DNA of 64,000 nucleotides from the NCBI GenBank assembly GCA_018697195.1, contig JAGMWU010000028.1:5158308-5222307 (forward strand), in the 5' to 3' direction. The notes under the pieces were generated by a model. It was not told the origin of the DNA, made no database searches, and was given only the letters and a program-made list of their open reading frames with translations. The position numbers and the translations under genes are program-made. The stretch comes from Certhia americana. Its lineage: Eukaryota; Chordata; Aves; Passeriformes; Certhiidae. Numbering within the stretch: the first letter of the stretch is position 1; every line of letters starts with the position of its first letter. Below, one piece after another: positions 12,901-24,215 of this stretch.

Positions 12901-13944
12901 TGTCTTTCTGCCACTTGGGCCCAGCTGGTGTTAAAATAGGATAAGAGACAAACTCCTTGTCCTCAGGTGGCCAAGATGAATGGCTGGGAGCGCTCCAGGA
13001 CATGCTAATGGCTCTGGTACAGCCTCTCCCTTGCTGGCTCATGTAGATAATGTTTTTTTCTTAAGCAAAATTACATTTTTCAGTCAAACTCTGCATCTCA
13101 AAAAGAATTAATACGAAGGTGGGCTAAGCTGTGTGTCTGTATCCAGGAGGCTCAAGTGCTAAAATACTTGACAGGGAGGTGCTCCTCCTCTTCTCTCCTT
13201 TAAATTGTGGCTCTCAAAACATCATGTTTTGAGATGAGGCCCTAAAATTTGCAGTTCAAAGACTGTCTCTGTATGGAAGTATTTGTAAGATGTAGTGAAA
13301 TAAACTCAGCCATGGAATAAAGAGAGAATGGAAAAAGTAATGGAAATTTTGCACTGAGATGAGGTGTAACATTGAAGGGCTCCTCCAGCTCTGCTGCAGG
13401 CCAGGCTTGATGTCAGGGCAAAAAGCTTTTTTATGTTAAACACAAAGGGAAACATTCCTGGTAAATCTGTGTTGTACCAACACCCAAGTGGGAAAGCCCA
13501 GAACATTTCCATAAACTCTGTCAAATGAGAACAGATTTAGTCAGGGCTTAGGGGTCACAGTTAGGGGGACATTTCCTAAAAAATGGCTAAGCCAAGGCTC
13601 TTTGGAGCAGTCTTTTACCAGGGACAGGATTTTTTTGCAGCACAAAGCTCTTGGTTTTATATTTTTTTTATTACTGTTTTAATAGCAAGTCAGATTTTTA
13701 GCGCAGCTCGTTGCAGAACACAGTGCCAAAAATGTCACCCCTCCCAGTTTAGAACATCTTCCAGGGTGATCTAACAATGCCCAAGGCACTGCCTTGTGCC
13801 CCAGCTGGATCTCTAAACTGTGTCACCTTCTCTCCTTGCTCTGCAGGAGGGAGATCTGGAAATAAGGTCAGTTCCTTTCCCCAGCAAGGGAGAGGACATC
13901 AATTCCTGCAGATGGTGGGGGGATGGAAGGGGAGGGTCTCCTTT
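9976..13944. other. Non-coding interval with A-rich and AT-palindromic tracts
   Basis: No gene is supported. An A-rich tract lies at about 11134-11165. An AT-only, almost self-complementary stretch lies at about 12651-12701 (tatattatta/taataatata blocks) and could form a hairpin. Part of 11220-11300 is AT-rich unique sequence with TAAT/ATTA cores. Nothing else is recognised. Confidence 0.5.
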
Positions 13945-13998
13945 AACAGTTGGACTCAATGATCTTGGGTCTTTTCCAACCCTAATGATTCTCTGATT
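13945..13998 (+). mobile_element. CR1 LINE extreme 3' end
   Basis: A short stretch, cagttggactcaatgatctt then gggtcttttccaaccctaat, ends in gattctctgattc. This matches the CR1 3' terminus and its short tail repeats. Only about 50 bp is recognisable. Confidence 0.75.
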
Positions 13999-14869
13999 CC
14001 TTAGAAAAGGGTTTTTAATCATTTACACTTCCTTTGCACTGAACACGTGCAGCTGGGACATGGCTTCTCTCAAGGACGGGGATTTGGGGAGGATTCACAG
14101 TAAATGCTCAGTACCACAAACAGGAGTTGAAATCTGCCTTGAACAGCTGATTTTCAACTTAAAAAACCCAAATCCACACACTGGGGAGCTGCTGAACACT
14201 TCTCCCATCCTTTTCCTTGTGGCTTTCCCAGTGCTGGGATGGTCACACACTTCTTGTCACAATGAGGGGGTGCAGTGGTGGCTGCACCCCCCTGCCCCAC
14301 TGTCCCCATGTCCTGTGTGTGTGCTGGGACAGCTTGTCACAGACACCTGGGACACTCAGGAGCCCATTCCAGTGCTCACAGACTCCATGGTCACGCTGCC
14401 TGCCTGGCCCAGCAGTATCCAGAGGCTCAGTGAAGTCATGTGGAGTTTGTGCTGGGTATCCCCGAGTGCAGGACTTGGCCCAGATTATCCATCTGCCAAG
14501 GAACACACTGCAGCACAACCCTCAGTGAATCAGGAATGCTTTATCAGCACTGGAGCCTCCCCGGAGGCTGTGTGTCCTACATAGCCATGGAGTGGCAGGA
14601 GGAGGTTACGTGACAACCCATAAACCTGCTCTCCTTCGGGGTGACTCAGGGCTGCAGCCACAGGTGCTGATCCCACACTGCTTGGCCTTGGCTTTCACCT
14701 GGTGTCAGCTCCATGGACCTGGAAACAGCTCTGTGTCCATGGAGAACCCAGCTCCTGCAGTATGGGACAGTGTAGGGAAGTGCATCCTGGATGCAGGTTC
14801 CAGAATAGTCACAACAACCAGCTCACAGTCTGATCAAAACATCCCCATGGAACACTCCAGGCCAGGGGC
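13999..14869. other. Non-coding interval
   Basis: Unique sequence with open frames of up to 174 codons that overlap one another in different frames and show no domain. No gene is supported. Confidence 0.45.
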
Positions 14870-15536
14870 TGGAAAACTGGAAAAGGACCTGGGGATGCTG
14901 GTGACAGTGGCTGGACACAAGCCCAGGTGTGCCCAGGGGGCAGCAAGGCCAAAGGCACCTGGCTTGGATCAGGAGCAGTGTCCAGCAGGCCCAGGGCAGC
15001 GATTGTCCCTCTGTTCTTGGCACTGCTGAGGCCACACCTCCAGTCCTGGGCTCACTTTTGGGTTTCTCATGACAGGAAGGACACTGAGGGGCTGGAGCAT
15101 GTCCAGGGAAGGGAACGGAGCTGGAGAAGGGTCTGGAGCCCCAGGAGCAGCTGAGGGAGCTGGGAAAGGAGCTCAGCCTGGAGAAAAGGAGGCTCAGGGG
15201 AAATTTCTGACTCTGCACAACTCCCTGCCAGGAGGGGACAGCCGGGGGGGATTTGGGATCTCATTCCAGGGAACAGGGACAGGAGGAGAGGGAACAGCCT
15301 CAGGCTGTGCCAGGGGTGGCTCAGGTTGGACACCAGGAAGAATTTCCTCGTGGAAAAGGTGGTCAGGCCTTGGAACTGCCCATGGAGGTTTGGAGTGCCC
15401 ATCCCTGGAGTGTTCAGGGAACACCTGGACGTGGTGCTCAGTGCTCTGGGCTGGTGACAAGATGGGGACTGGGCACAGGCTGGACCCAATGATCCCAAAG
15501 GTCCTTTCCAACCTAAATTATCCTGGGATTCTGTGA
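14870..15536 (+). mobile_element. Longer CR1 LINE 3' copy (GC-rich subfamily)
   Basis: The + strand runs from an 'aaaaggacctggggatgctg' block through 'ggctggagcatgtccaggga' and 'ctcaggttggacaccaggaa'. It ends in the CR1 3' terminus 'aaaggtcctttccaacctaa ... gattctgtgat'. It is about 670 bp long and closely resembles the copy at 20432-20935, so it belongs to a younger subfamily than most CR1 fragments here. The minus-strand frames over it are shadows. Confidence 0.93.
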
Positions 15537-17024
15537 TATTAATGAAGAACATCACTGGAGCACATTAATTTCTGATAAAACACACAGTCCACACATTGCC
15601 ACTTATCCCTGTGGATAAACTTATACACTTCCCCAGTTACCCCTGTGAACACCTGTGGGTGCACACACACATTCCCTTGCTGGCTCAGGTGACCAAATTC
15701 CCTGTTTTCTATCCCAACTCTCCAGTCTCACCAGAGATGCTCTAAGTCCAGGCTTTTAGACTCACTTAGAGCAGGACGTGATCCAAGTTTTTCATTTCCC
15801 ATGATTTCCTCCTTTTTTTCTTCCCCAATTTTCTGGTGGTTTCCTAGGAATTTCAGCTTTCTAAATAAATCTATCAGAATTGGCAAACTGGGATAAAATT
15901 GGAATATTTCATTCTGGTTTTGAGTCCTAGGAAGTGTTTTGGATAGAAGAATTGTGAACATATTTTGGGGAGTGAATTTCTCTCATCTTCTGTTGAGTTG
16001 TAGCAGATTTTAGAGGAACCAGAAAAAGCCTGCTTTGAGCACAGAAATGTAGCAAAGTGTTTTCAGCAAAAAAAGAATCATTTGGGGAAAATGTGAAGAC
16101 AGGAAAGAGTTGATCATGCACATTTGAAGTATAGAACTTTATGGATACAGCTGGGAGATGTAAACAGGACCTGGGCAGGAGAAGAATTAATTTTGCCAAA
16201 ATTCCGGGAGGTTGCTGTGACTTCAGGAATAGCCCACCCCACCAAAATTTTATATTGTCCAAAACAAGACCTGTATAGGCCATGGCACTGTTGATATTAT
16301 ACTGAACAGGGAATATTTAGGTGCTTTTGTTGGAAAATAGGCAAAATAACTTTGTAAAGGGTCTTGTAACTTCACCCCTCCACTTTGGAGGATAAATCCT
16401 GAACCTCTAAGAACTTCAGAATTGATTTAAAAAAGAAATATGTCTAATGAGACTTAGTAAGTATTGATTTATCACAACATGCAAGTCTCCATGAATATTT
16501 CTGTACAATTCTTGCCTTTTTTAAATGTTTCTGTGCACAACATCCCTCCAGAAATGCCTTTCAGCCAAAATTACTCCACAATGACACTGGATGTGATACT
16601 GTTCTTCTCAGTCTCTTGCATTGAATGTTCTGGACACACAAAGCTCTAATTTTTTTTACTAAGATCTTAAAAAAAAAAAAAAAAAAAAAAAAAGGAAGCT
16701 CCTGCTGCACATTCCTAATACCTGTGCTGGCTAGCAGCTTCAGCAGCAGTGGGAATATCAGAAGATCCCAAATATTTTTCAGAGTCTGATTTACATTATA
16801 ATACAGATTAAGGATTGTATTTGCCTTTCAAGAGCTTAGCAACATCCTTTTGTCACCCTGTAACAGCAGCTCTAATTCCTCTAACCAGGAATTACTGCAG
16901 GGAGCTTCACTTGGGCGTAAATCTGTTGGGATGAGCTTTTTCCTTTCCCCTGGAGCAACTCAAGTGTCTCAGGCAAGCTGGAGTTCCCAGTGCTCCCAGT
17001 ACCCACTTGGGTCTGGTGTGTATT
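15537..17024. other. Non-coding interval; 37-bp repeated flank and poly(A) tract
   Basis: 15544-15580 is nearly identical (35/37) to 20395-20431, and both lie directly after a CR1 3' end. A run of 25 A lies at 16669-16693, with no recognisable retrocopy upstream. The rest is AT-rich unique sequence. Confidence 0.6.
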
Positions 17025-17150
17025 TCCAGTTTGGACAGGGCTTGGAGCAACCTGGGACAGTGGAAGGTGTCCCTGCCTGTGGCAGGGGGTGGGATGAGCT
17101 TAGGATCCCTTCCAGGCTAACCCATGCTGGGATAATTCCATGATTCTGTT
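17025..17150 (+). mobile_element. CR1 LINE 3' fragment
   Basis: It contains gacagggcttggagcaacct, agtggaaggtgtccctgcct and a degenerate ccttccaggctaacccatgc, and ends in ccatgattctg. This is the terminal 125 bp of CR1 in plus orientation. Confidence 0.88.
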
Positions 17151-18239
17151 TGTTTGGGACCTCTCCAGAGGAGCAGGAGCAAACGGGCAGTGCCAGCCCA
17201 GCACAGTCCCGGTGGGCTCAGCAGCTCCTCAGGGCTGGGAGCAGAACAGCCTGCTCAGAAGACAGAGGCTGTCAACTCGAGCCAGCAGTGTCCCAGAAAC
17301 CCCAGGTGACCCATCCTGTAGAGGCAGCAGGTTTTATCAGCCAGGGCCTGCATCTTGGCAAGAGTCTCCTCTGCGCTTTCCCACAGGACATTGTATTAGT
17401 CATCCCTAATTATTCAGCTCTACTTGAGCAAAGCCTTGTCTCTGTCTTCCTTTCTTTCTTTTTAATTTTTTTTTTTTTTTTTTTTTTTGTATCTTTCTGT
17501 TAGCCTGAAAACCTATATTTAAATAATAAGGGGTGGGAGGTATTTTTAATCCCAGCTGGATAATTCCTAAAATGCACAGAGGTAAATCCTGAGCAGAGGG
17601 ATGCTCTGAGAATGTGCTGGTTCATTCCTTGCCTGCCTCGGGCATGTAAAGCCAGGCTTGAGCACAGCTTATCCAGACTCTGCCCTGCTCCAAGCTTCTT
17701 GGATTACTTCCTTGTCAGTTCTGATGGATTTATGATTTTGGGATGTTTGTGAAGCCTTTCTGGGCTTCATTTACACCCCAGTCCTGCTGTGGGTACCTCG
17801 TCCCTCTCACCTGACTCCTCGATCCCTCTTCCCCCATCTCACAGCTGTAAGCCCAGAAACTGTGAGTTTTGATTTTTCAGGGGTGGGGGGAATATTTGGG
17901 ATCAGCAGAGAGGGATGACAGAGCTCCTAGGCCATGTGGAACAGGGGCTTTTATGGGAGTGCTGAGGGGAAGAGCTGGTTGAATTTGGGACTGTTTCTTC
18001 AGTAGCAAGACAAAGATGTGATAGAGCCAGGGACACCCAGCAGTGACCACAGATCAGACCTCACCTCCCTCGGCTGTGAGGGTAAAATCCTTCTTGAAAG
18101 AGGAACACCGCGTGTGCAATTCTGGGGTGCAGAGCCCCAGGAGAGGGAAACGCTGGACCCAGGGCCATGTGGGGGGCGGTGGCAGAGGTTTCCTCCAGCC
18201 CCCTCCCACCCTCCGCTCATCTCCATCGTGGGCTGCCTC
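17151..18239. other. Non-coding interval with poly(T) tract
   Basis: A run of 23 T lies at 17466-17488. The rest is unique sequence with no recognisable gene or repeat. Confidence 0.5.
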
Positions 18240-18485
18240 TGCAGTCCGATAACTTCTGCTGAGGAGGATTAGTCTTGCCTTGTAATCTTGATTTGGAGTT
18301 TCATTATGAATTACTTGAGTCTCATGTGCCGTTTTAAATTGATTCGTTATGCCAAGTACTTGCCAAACACATAATGAGGGTCTAAATCCGCCCGTGTGTA
18401 ACAAGGCAGCGATTCAATTATTGTGAGCACTCACACTCTGACAAAAGCCTCGATTATTGCTGTCAGTTGCGTTTTGGGACCTTCC

Positions 18486-18487
<2 letters not shown>
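18240..18487. promoter_or_regulatory. Candidate conserved non-coding element, left part
   Basis: Unique, AT/CpG-mixed sequence dense in homeodomain-type cores (TAAT/ATTA), for example tcattatgaattacttgagt and gcgattcaattattgtgag. It has no stop-free frame of interest. It has the texture of an ultraconserved enhancer, but conservation cannot be tested here. Confidence 0.35.
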
Positions 18488-18542
<55 letters not shown>

Positions 18543-18546
18543 ACAC
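18488..18546. repeat. (CA)n microsatellite
   Basis: About 29 CA dinucleotides with one CTC interruption near the 3' end. It separates two stretches of candidate conserved non-coding sequence. His/Thr and Val/Cys frames over it are artefacts. Confidence 0.98.
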
Positions 18547-18589
18547 CCCGCCCCAGATCCGTCGGAGGCATTTCACGGTTCCGAGCGCC

Positions 18590-18835
18590 TGCCCCGTTAT
18601 TTATTGTTATTATAAACGCTGCTATTTTCGGCTGCCTCGCACACAAGAGCCGGGCTGGGAGTTCGCCCTGCAGGGATTGGTATTAACGAGAATGGGAGCA
18701 GCTCGGGGCGGAGGGAATCGCTGCTCCGTCTCCTCCAATCCATTCACAAAGTCTGTGTGGCAGCTCTTAAAGACCGACGGCAGAAATGAAAATTAATCAA
18801 ACGAAGGGGCTATTAAGCCAGAGCACATCAAAGAG
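18590..18835. promoter_or_regulatory. Candidate conserved non-coding element, right part
   Basis: CpG-containing unique sequence (cgttatttattgttattata, ggtattaacgagaatgggag, gaaaattaatcaaacgaagg) continues the texture of 18240-18487 beyond the CA repeat. It reads as one regulatory block split by a microsatellite. Inference only. Confidence 0.35.
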
Positions 18836-19027
18836 AGCCCAAAAGTCTTCACACCACCAGTGAAGGAAGCTTTTATCTCTTTCTAACAAATGTTAGAATC
18901 CAGACACAGCCCTGATTGGCTCTAAAGAGCCATTAGGAGGGTGTGAATAATTATATTTGCCACCCCTAATCATGTCTTCCCTAGATTTCAGGGTACTCCA
19001 GCAAGGGATGTCAATACCTGCAGCCCT

Positions 19028-19085
19028 TTTAACAGATGGGGAGACTGAGGCATCACAGGGTACTGCAGGGCCTTGGTCACAGGCA
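19028..19085 (-). mobile_element. Possible MIR-type SINE relic
   Basis: The + strand reads aacagatggggagactgagg, then catcacaggg, then ccttggtcacagg. This resembles the reverse complement of the MIR core (ctgtgcctcagtttccccat ... ccttgg). It is short and diverged. Confidence 0.5.
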
Positions 19086-19237
19086 TGGGGCAACATGTGG
19101 TTTAGTCCTTTTTCCCCAAAATTTTCTGCATCACCTCGGGAAATAGTCCCAGTTATCAGGAATGATTTCATGAACTGTAGAACGAATCTGTTTCCTGGGC
19201 TAAGGAATGATGGACTGAACCAGATATGGGCACTGAC

Positions 19238-19435
19238 TCATGGAGTCGTGGAATGGGTTGGAAGGGAAGGGACCTTCAAACCCATCTCACTCCCCTCCTG
19301 ACGTGGGCAGGGACACCTTCCATCACTCCAGGCTGCTCCCAGTCCCGTCCAACCTAGCCTTGCACACTTCCAGGGATCCAGGGGCAGCCACAGCTGCTCT
19401 GGGCAACCTGGGTCGAGCCTCCTGGCTTTTTCCTG
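19238..19435 (-). mobile_element. CR1 LINE 3' fragment
   Basis: It starts at the antisense tail (gtcgtggaatgggttggaag). It then runs through gcagggacaccttccatcac, ccagggatccaggggcagcc and agctgctctgggcaacctgg. It is 5'-truncated and in minus orientation. Confidence 0.9.
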
Positions 19436-20059
19436 ATCCTGATCTGCAGTTCAGGTATCCCTAAATAGTGAAACAGCCTCCAAAATCCAGGTCCAGGACT
19501 TCTCCTGTCCCTGCTCCGTGGCTTTTTCCCCTTTCTTGAGTTGGGTGGGTGGAGGAGGTTGGTTGCATTATTGCTCACATCAATTTTGGGCCATTCCTGT
19601 AAACTTTGGGGCTCAACCTGTTCTTTTACCTATTTGTTTTGGATTCAGATGAGCAGAGATCGGCCTCAGGTCCCAGCTCCTTGTCTCTTCCATGCCAGAC
19701 TCCAGCAGCCAGAAGCTTTTCTGCCGAGCTGCTCATGATGAAGTGCCAGCGCCAGGCAGCGCCGTGTCCACGGTGCCGGGGCTGACACCAGGGCTGGGAG
19801 CTACCGTGAATCATCCTCATTAAAAGGCATTTCCAGTTCAGCTGCAGAGACGCTTCTCACCCTCTTTGCTGCCATGGCAGAGCTATTAAAAGCTCCCGTA
19901 GAAGGCCGGCAGCAGAGGATGGGCACAGGCCGGTACAGCCACAGCCCTGTGCAGGTGGCAGCGGGTGAAAAACACATTCTCTGAGTCATTCCCTGTGCCA
20001 GGAGCAGGAGCAGGAGGTGGATCTGCTGGCAGCATCTCAGTCTGAAAGGAGACGATTTC
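19436..20059. other. Non-coding interval
   Basis: Unique sequence. No gene or repeat recognised. Confidence 0.5.
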
Positions 20060-20390
20060 TCCACCTGAAAGGAGGTTGTAGCAAGATGGGGGGAGTTGGC
20101 TGCTTCTCCCAGGCAATGAGAGACAGGATGACAGCACACAGCCTCAAGCTGTGCCAGGGGAGGTTCAGGCTGGACATCAGGAGGAATTTCTGCATGGAAA
20201 GGGTGTTTGGGCATTGGAAGGGTCTGCTAAGGGAGCTGTTGGAGTCCCCATCCCTGGAGGTGACCAAGAAATGACTGGATGTGGCACTCAGTCCTCTGGG
20301 CTGGGTGACAAGGTGGAGATTGGGCACAGGTTGGAGTTGTTGACCTTGGAGGTTTTTTCCAACCTCAGTGGTTCTGGGATTCCGTGATAC
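20060..20390 (+). mobile_element. CR1 LINE 3' copy with ORF2 C-terminal remnant
   Basis: The + frame gives the CR1 ORF2 C-terminus: LKLCQGRFRLDIRRNF, then WKGLLRELLESPSLEV, then a stop. The CR1 3' UTR follows and ends ttttttccaacctcagtggt ... gattccgtgat. A 37-bp sequence shared with the flank of the 14.9-15.5 kb CR1 follows immediately. Confidence 0.93.
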
Positions 20391-20394
20391 AAAA

Positions 20395-20431
20395 GAAGAA
20401 CACCACTGGAGCACATTAATTTCTAATAAAA
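20395..20431. repeat. 37-bp sequence shared with 15544-15580
   Basis: It matches 15544-15580 at 35 of 37 positions (starts gaagaacaccactggagcac). It lies directly 3' of a CR1 terminus in both places but is not part of the usual CR1 end. It may be a 3' transduction, a duplicated segment or an older repeat. Confidence 0.8.
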
Positions 20432-20935
20432 TGCAATAAGGCCACAGACACCTGGCTTGGATCAGGAGCAGTGTCCAGCAGCAGCGATTGTCCCTCTGTT
20501 CTTGGCACTGCTGAGGCCACACCTCCAGTCCTGGGCTCACTTTTGGGTTTCTCATGACAGGAAGGACACTGGGGGGCTGGAGCATGTCCAGGGAACGGAG
20601 CTGGGGAAGGGTCTGGAGCCCCAGGAGCAGCTGAGGGAGCTGGGAAAGGAGCAAAGGAGGTTCAGGGGGAATTTCTGACTCTGCACAACTCCCTGCCAGG
20701 AGGGGACAGCCAGGGGGGGATTGAGCTCTGCTGCCAGGGAACAGGGACAGGAGGAGAGGGAACAGCCTCAGGCTGGGCATGGGCAGGCTCAGGTTGGACA
20801 CCAGGAGAAATTTCCTCATGGAAAGGGGAAAAGTCCTTGGCAGGGACTGGCCAGGGCAGCAGAGTGCCCATCCCTGGAGGTGTCCAAGGAACTCCTGGAT
20901 GTGGCACTCAGTGCTCTGGGCTGGTGACAAGGCCA
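20432..20935 (+). mobile_element. CR1 LINE copy lacking its 3' terminus
   Basis: It closely follows 14940-15460, including ggctggagcatgtccaggga and actctgcacaactccctgcc, with small deletions. It stops at ctctgggctggtgacaagg without the CR1 3' end. The missing 3' end is unusual for an element that integrates by priming at its 3' end, so deletion or rearrangement after insertion is likely. A 299-codon minus-strand frame over the CR1 pair is an antisense shadow. Confidence 0.9.
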
Positions 20936-23900
20936 ACCTCCGTGTGAGTCTGGGATGACAGGGAGGTTCCTTGCTCGGATTGCAGGCACCTGGCCTTTTG
21001 GCACAGGGGCTCCTGGAGGAGTCTACAGGTGCTGGTTGTCAATTGAAAGGGGGTGAATTGAGAAGAAAGGTGTGTGTAGGGTGTGTGTAGGGTCTCAATG
21101 GCCAACATAACTTCCTCAGTACCCCAGCATATCCCCAGCCCTACTTTATCCGCGTGCCCTGGGCTCTGGCACTGTTGTGTTCCCACAGTGCTGAAGGTGG
21201 TTTCTGTGTGTTGCAGGAGCAGGAGGATTTAGCAGGATTTCCCTGTTGAATTCTGGCTTATGACAACTGTTGAGCAGGGAGGGATTCTTGGGTTCATTTT
21301 CTCTGACAGGCTCTGCCACCCTCGTGCATTTCCCAGCCGTGAGTCACAACTCATCCTGTGCTTCTCCCCCTCCCTGGCATCTTCAGGCACCTCCTGAGGG
21401 TTTGGAAGATAATAACAATGATAATATCTTGTGCAGGGTTTTCTCTGGCTCTGTGCTGCATGAAGGCTGGGAATTCACCCTTTGAGTGAAAGAGAAGGTC
21501 TCTCATCCCTGCTGGGTGACAGGAGGTGGGGGCAGCACAGAGGGGACCCAGCCCACACTTGGCCATATCTAACAAGATCAGCATTACGTGTGTCTGGGGT
21601 ATCTGGATGCTCCTCAGGAGGGACCAAATGAAGGAATCAAATGCAGAAATAAATCCTGCCAATTAAAAAAGCATCTCCCAATTGACTGTTTATTAGGAGG
21701 GGTGTCATAGAGCTTTGCTGGCCAGAGGGAAGCTGCAGAAGCATGTCCTGATGAGGACTTCCGTGACATTCCCTCTCCCCACCACCCCTGGTCCCGCTCC
21801 CACTGACATCTCCATCCTTTGCCTCCACTCTCTCCCATCACTCACCAGCCAAAATTGCTTTGCCAGGAGAAAAAGCTGTGAGAAAAAGGCAAAGTCAAGT
21901 GATTTTCGCTCTCTTGGCCATTCTGGATCTCTTTTTGTTCTTTCCCAAGAGAAGAAGGGGAACAAAACAGCAGAGAAATCACCAGATTTACACTGAAAAG
22001 GGAAGTAAGCAGCAGAGAGAAATAGTGTGAAAGGGATGAAGGGACTTGGTTGTTTTGGGGATAGTTCCTGTTTTAAAAAGACCCCTCAATTTCCTCCCCT
22101 GTCTTGCTGTCTCCAGGCTGTTAATCATTTACTGATTTATATTTGCAGCAAACCCTTCCATCTCAGAGTAATTTCTGTGTGTATGACTCCAGTGAATTAA
22201 CAGTGTGCACTGCCTTTGGAACCCAAATGAATTTCTTAGTGGAATGAAACTTCTCTTTGATAGTGGTTGCTACTTTTATTTTTTCTCATGCGTCCATTTA
22301 TAACTAAGATTTCTTAATTCTTTTTTTTAAGGGCAAGGAAGGGAGAGAGAGACTTCAGCAATGCTTTCTGTGAAGGGTGAGCTGCACAAGCAGAGCAGGC
22401 AGTGAGTCAGCATCCTCTCCTGCCTCTGCTGGCAGCCGAGCTGTTGCTGGGGTGACTGTCACAGGTGACAGAGCGGATCAGCCTTTACGGTGTCCCCAAG
22501 CCGAGCCAGGACATGCTTTTCCCAATATATCAAAGCCAAACCAAAAGGCAGGCTGCAGAAATCCTCCATTCTGCCCAAAAAAACCCACCCCAAAATTGGT
22601 TATATTGTCACTTGGGGCTTAGAGAAAATGAAAAAAGGAACATGGTGGTTTTGGAGGTTGTGTAAGAAATTGCATTTGAGAGAATCTTGTGGTAATTGTT
22701 TCAGAATTAATTTTGCTATTGCTGGCTCTTGTTGGAAAGAACGTGGGTCAGCAAAGAGAACATGACCTGTGGCACCAATGGGTCACCTCCTGCTTGGACC
22801 ATCACCCATCACATCCCCAGTCCTGACAGGATGATTGAGAAGGCAAAAAATTACTCATCTGCTCTACCTCACCCCATTTTCAGCCTCGCAAACAGGAGAT
22901 TTCTGAATGGGGCTTCAGGGGTTTTCCCCAGAAGTGCTGCAGCTGGCAAGCAGGAAATCTGATTAAAAATAAATCACAGGGTTGAGCTGCAGAGCTCAGG
23001 TCTCAGAGCCCTTTGCAGACAAATTCTTTTGCTCCAAATTTTTACTGGTTTGGGTCTTCCAGATAGAAATAAAGCCTCTGCCAATGTCTGGGGAACGTTT
23101 GGGAGCTCCAGCTTTACCTGCAGGCTCTGCAGCTCTACCAGCATCCAGATGTTACAGCTAAATGCAGTTCTACCAGCATCCAGATGTTGCAGCTAAAGCT
23201 AAAGTCCCCACCTGTGTTTAAAAATAAATACATTTCCCCTGCACGAAATGACCCTTTAATAACAACCTTACAGCTGAGGGAGGGGTTTTTATAACAAACC
23301 AGTTCCCAGCACTGACGATCGAGGGTTAAACTGGCTGTGAAGATGGGGAGGACAGACAGAAGGGTCTTGAGGCAGAAGAGAATTTCCTCTGGATTTCCAG
23401 CTGGAAAGGGAATGATGACAATATTAGACCTGTGTTTAGGGTGTGGTTTCTTTCTCTCAAAGCACTGCCCAAATATTAATTAATGAGCAGAGGCCAGGAA
23501 TCTGGGGCTGCACTAATGTGTTTGGCCTGGTGACCTGAGCAAGTTTTTATTTTGTGTTTAATCACTTCCTTTGAGACCAAAAGCCCAAGGACAGAATTGC
23601 TGGGGGATCCAGCCCTCAGGAGCATCCTGGTCTCTGTTGTGGCTCTCTCATTGCAGCCAGGCAGTCACTCTGCTTCTTTCCATGATTTCATCAAACTCTA
23701 ATGGAAGTCTGATGGCTTCAGGGTAATTCTACCACAGTGACTTTGCTCCTGTGTATGTTAGAAGGTATAAAAATGTGAACTACCAAAGAGGATTTTCTCT
23801 CCCTTCTCAGTTTCTTCTCCCTGTGTGTTTCCTGCTTTAACCAACAGCAGTTTCATGTTGTGCAAACCCTGGTGCATGATTTTGGTGAAAGGCAGAGGTC

Positions 23901-24064
23901 CCTTAGTTTGGTTTTTAGGGTTTCATAGTTGTAGGAGGGGCTGGGGGTACCCAGAGCTGGGTTGGGCTGCCCAACTCCGTTCATCCTTCGAGATCTGGGA
24001 TGCTCTGGACAACAAGCCTTGCTCTCCAAGGGTGTTTTTTCCCCCAAGTTCAAAGTGTTGATGC
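20936..24064. other. Non-coding interval
   Basis: Unique sequence apart from a 35-bp tandem duplication at 23129-23198. No coding exon or RNA gene is recognised. Confidence 0.5.
23129..23198. repeat. 35-bp direct duplication
   Basis: Two adjacent 35-bp copies start gcagctctaccagcatccag (23129) and gcagttctaccagcatccag (23164). They differ at only a few positions. Confidence 0.95.
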
Positions 24065-24215
24065 ACTCCCCGAGAAGCTGTGGCTGCCCTATCCAGGCCA
24101 GGCTGGACAGAGCTTGGAGCAACTTGGGAAGTGGCAGGAGTCCCTCCCCATGGCAGGGGGTGGAATGGGATGGGATTTAAGGTCCCTTCCCACCCAAACC
24201 ACTCTGGGATTCTAT
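24065..24215 (+). mobile_element. CR1 LINE 3' fragment
   Basis: It contains gagaagctgtggctgcccta, caggctggacagagcttgga, ccccatggcagggggtggaa and cccttcccacccaaaccact, and ends in gattctataattc. Plus orientation, 5'-truncated. Confidence 0.93.

Noticed and set aside
20037..20936. 299-codon minus-strand frame
   Set aside because: It lies antisense to two CR1 copies. The sense strand carries recognisable CR1 ORF2 residues.
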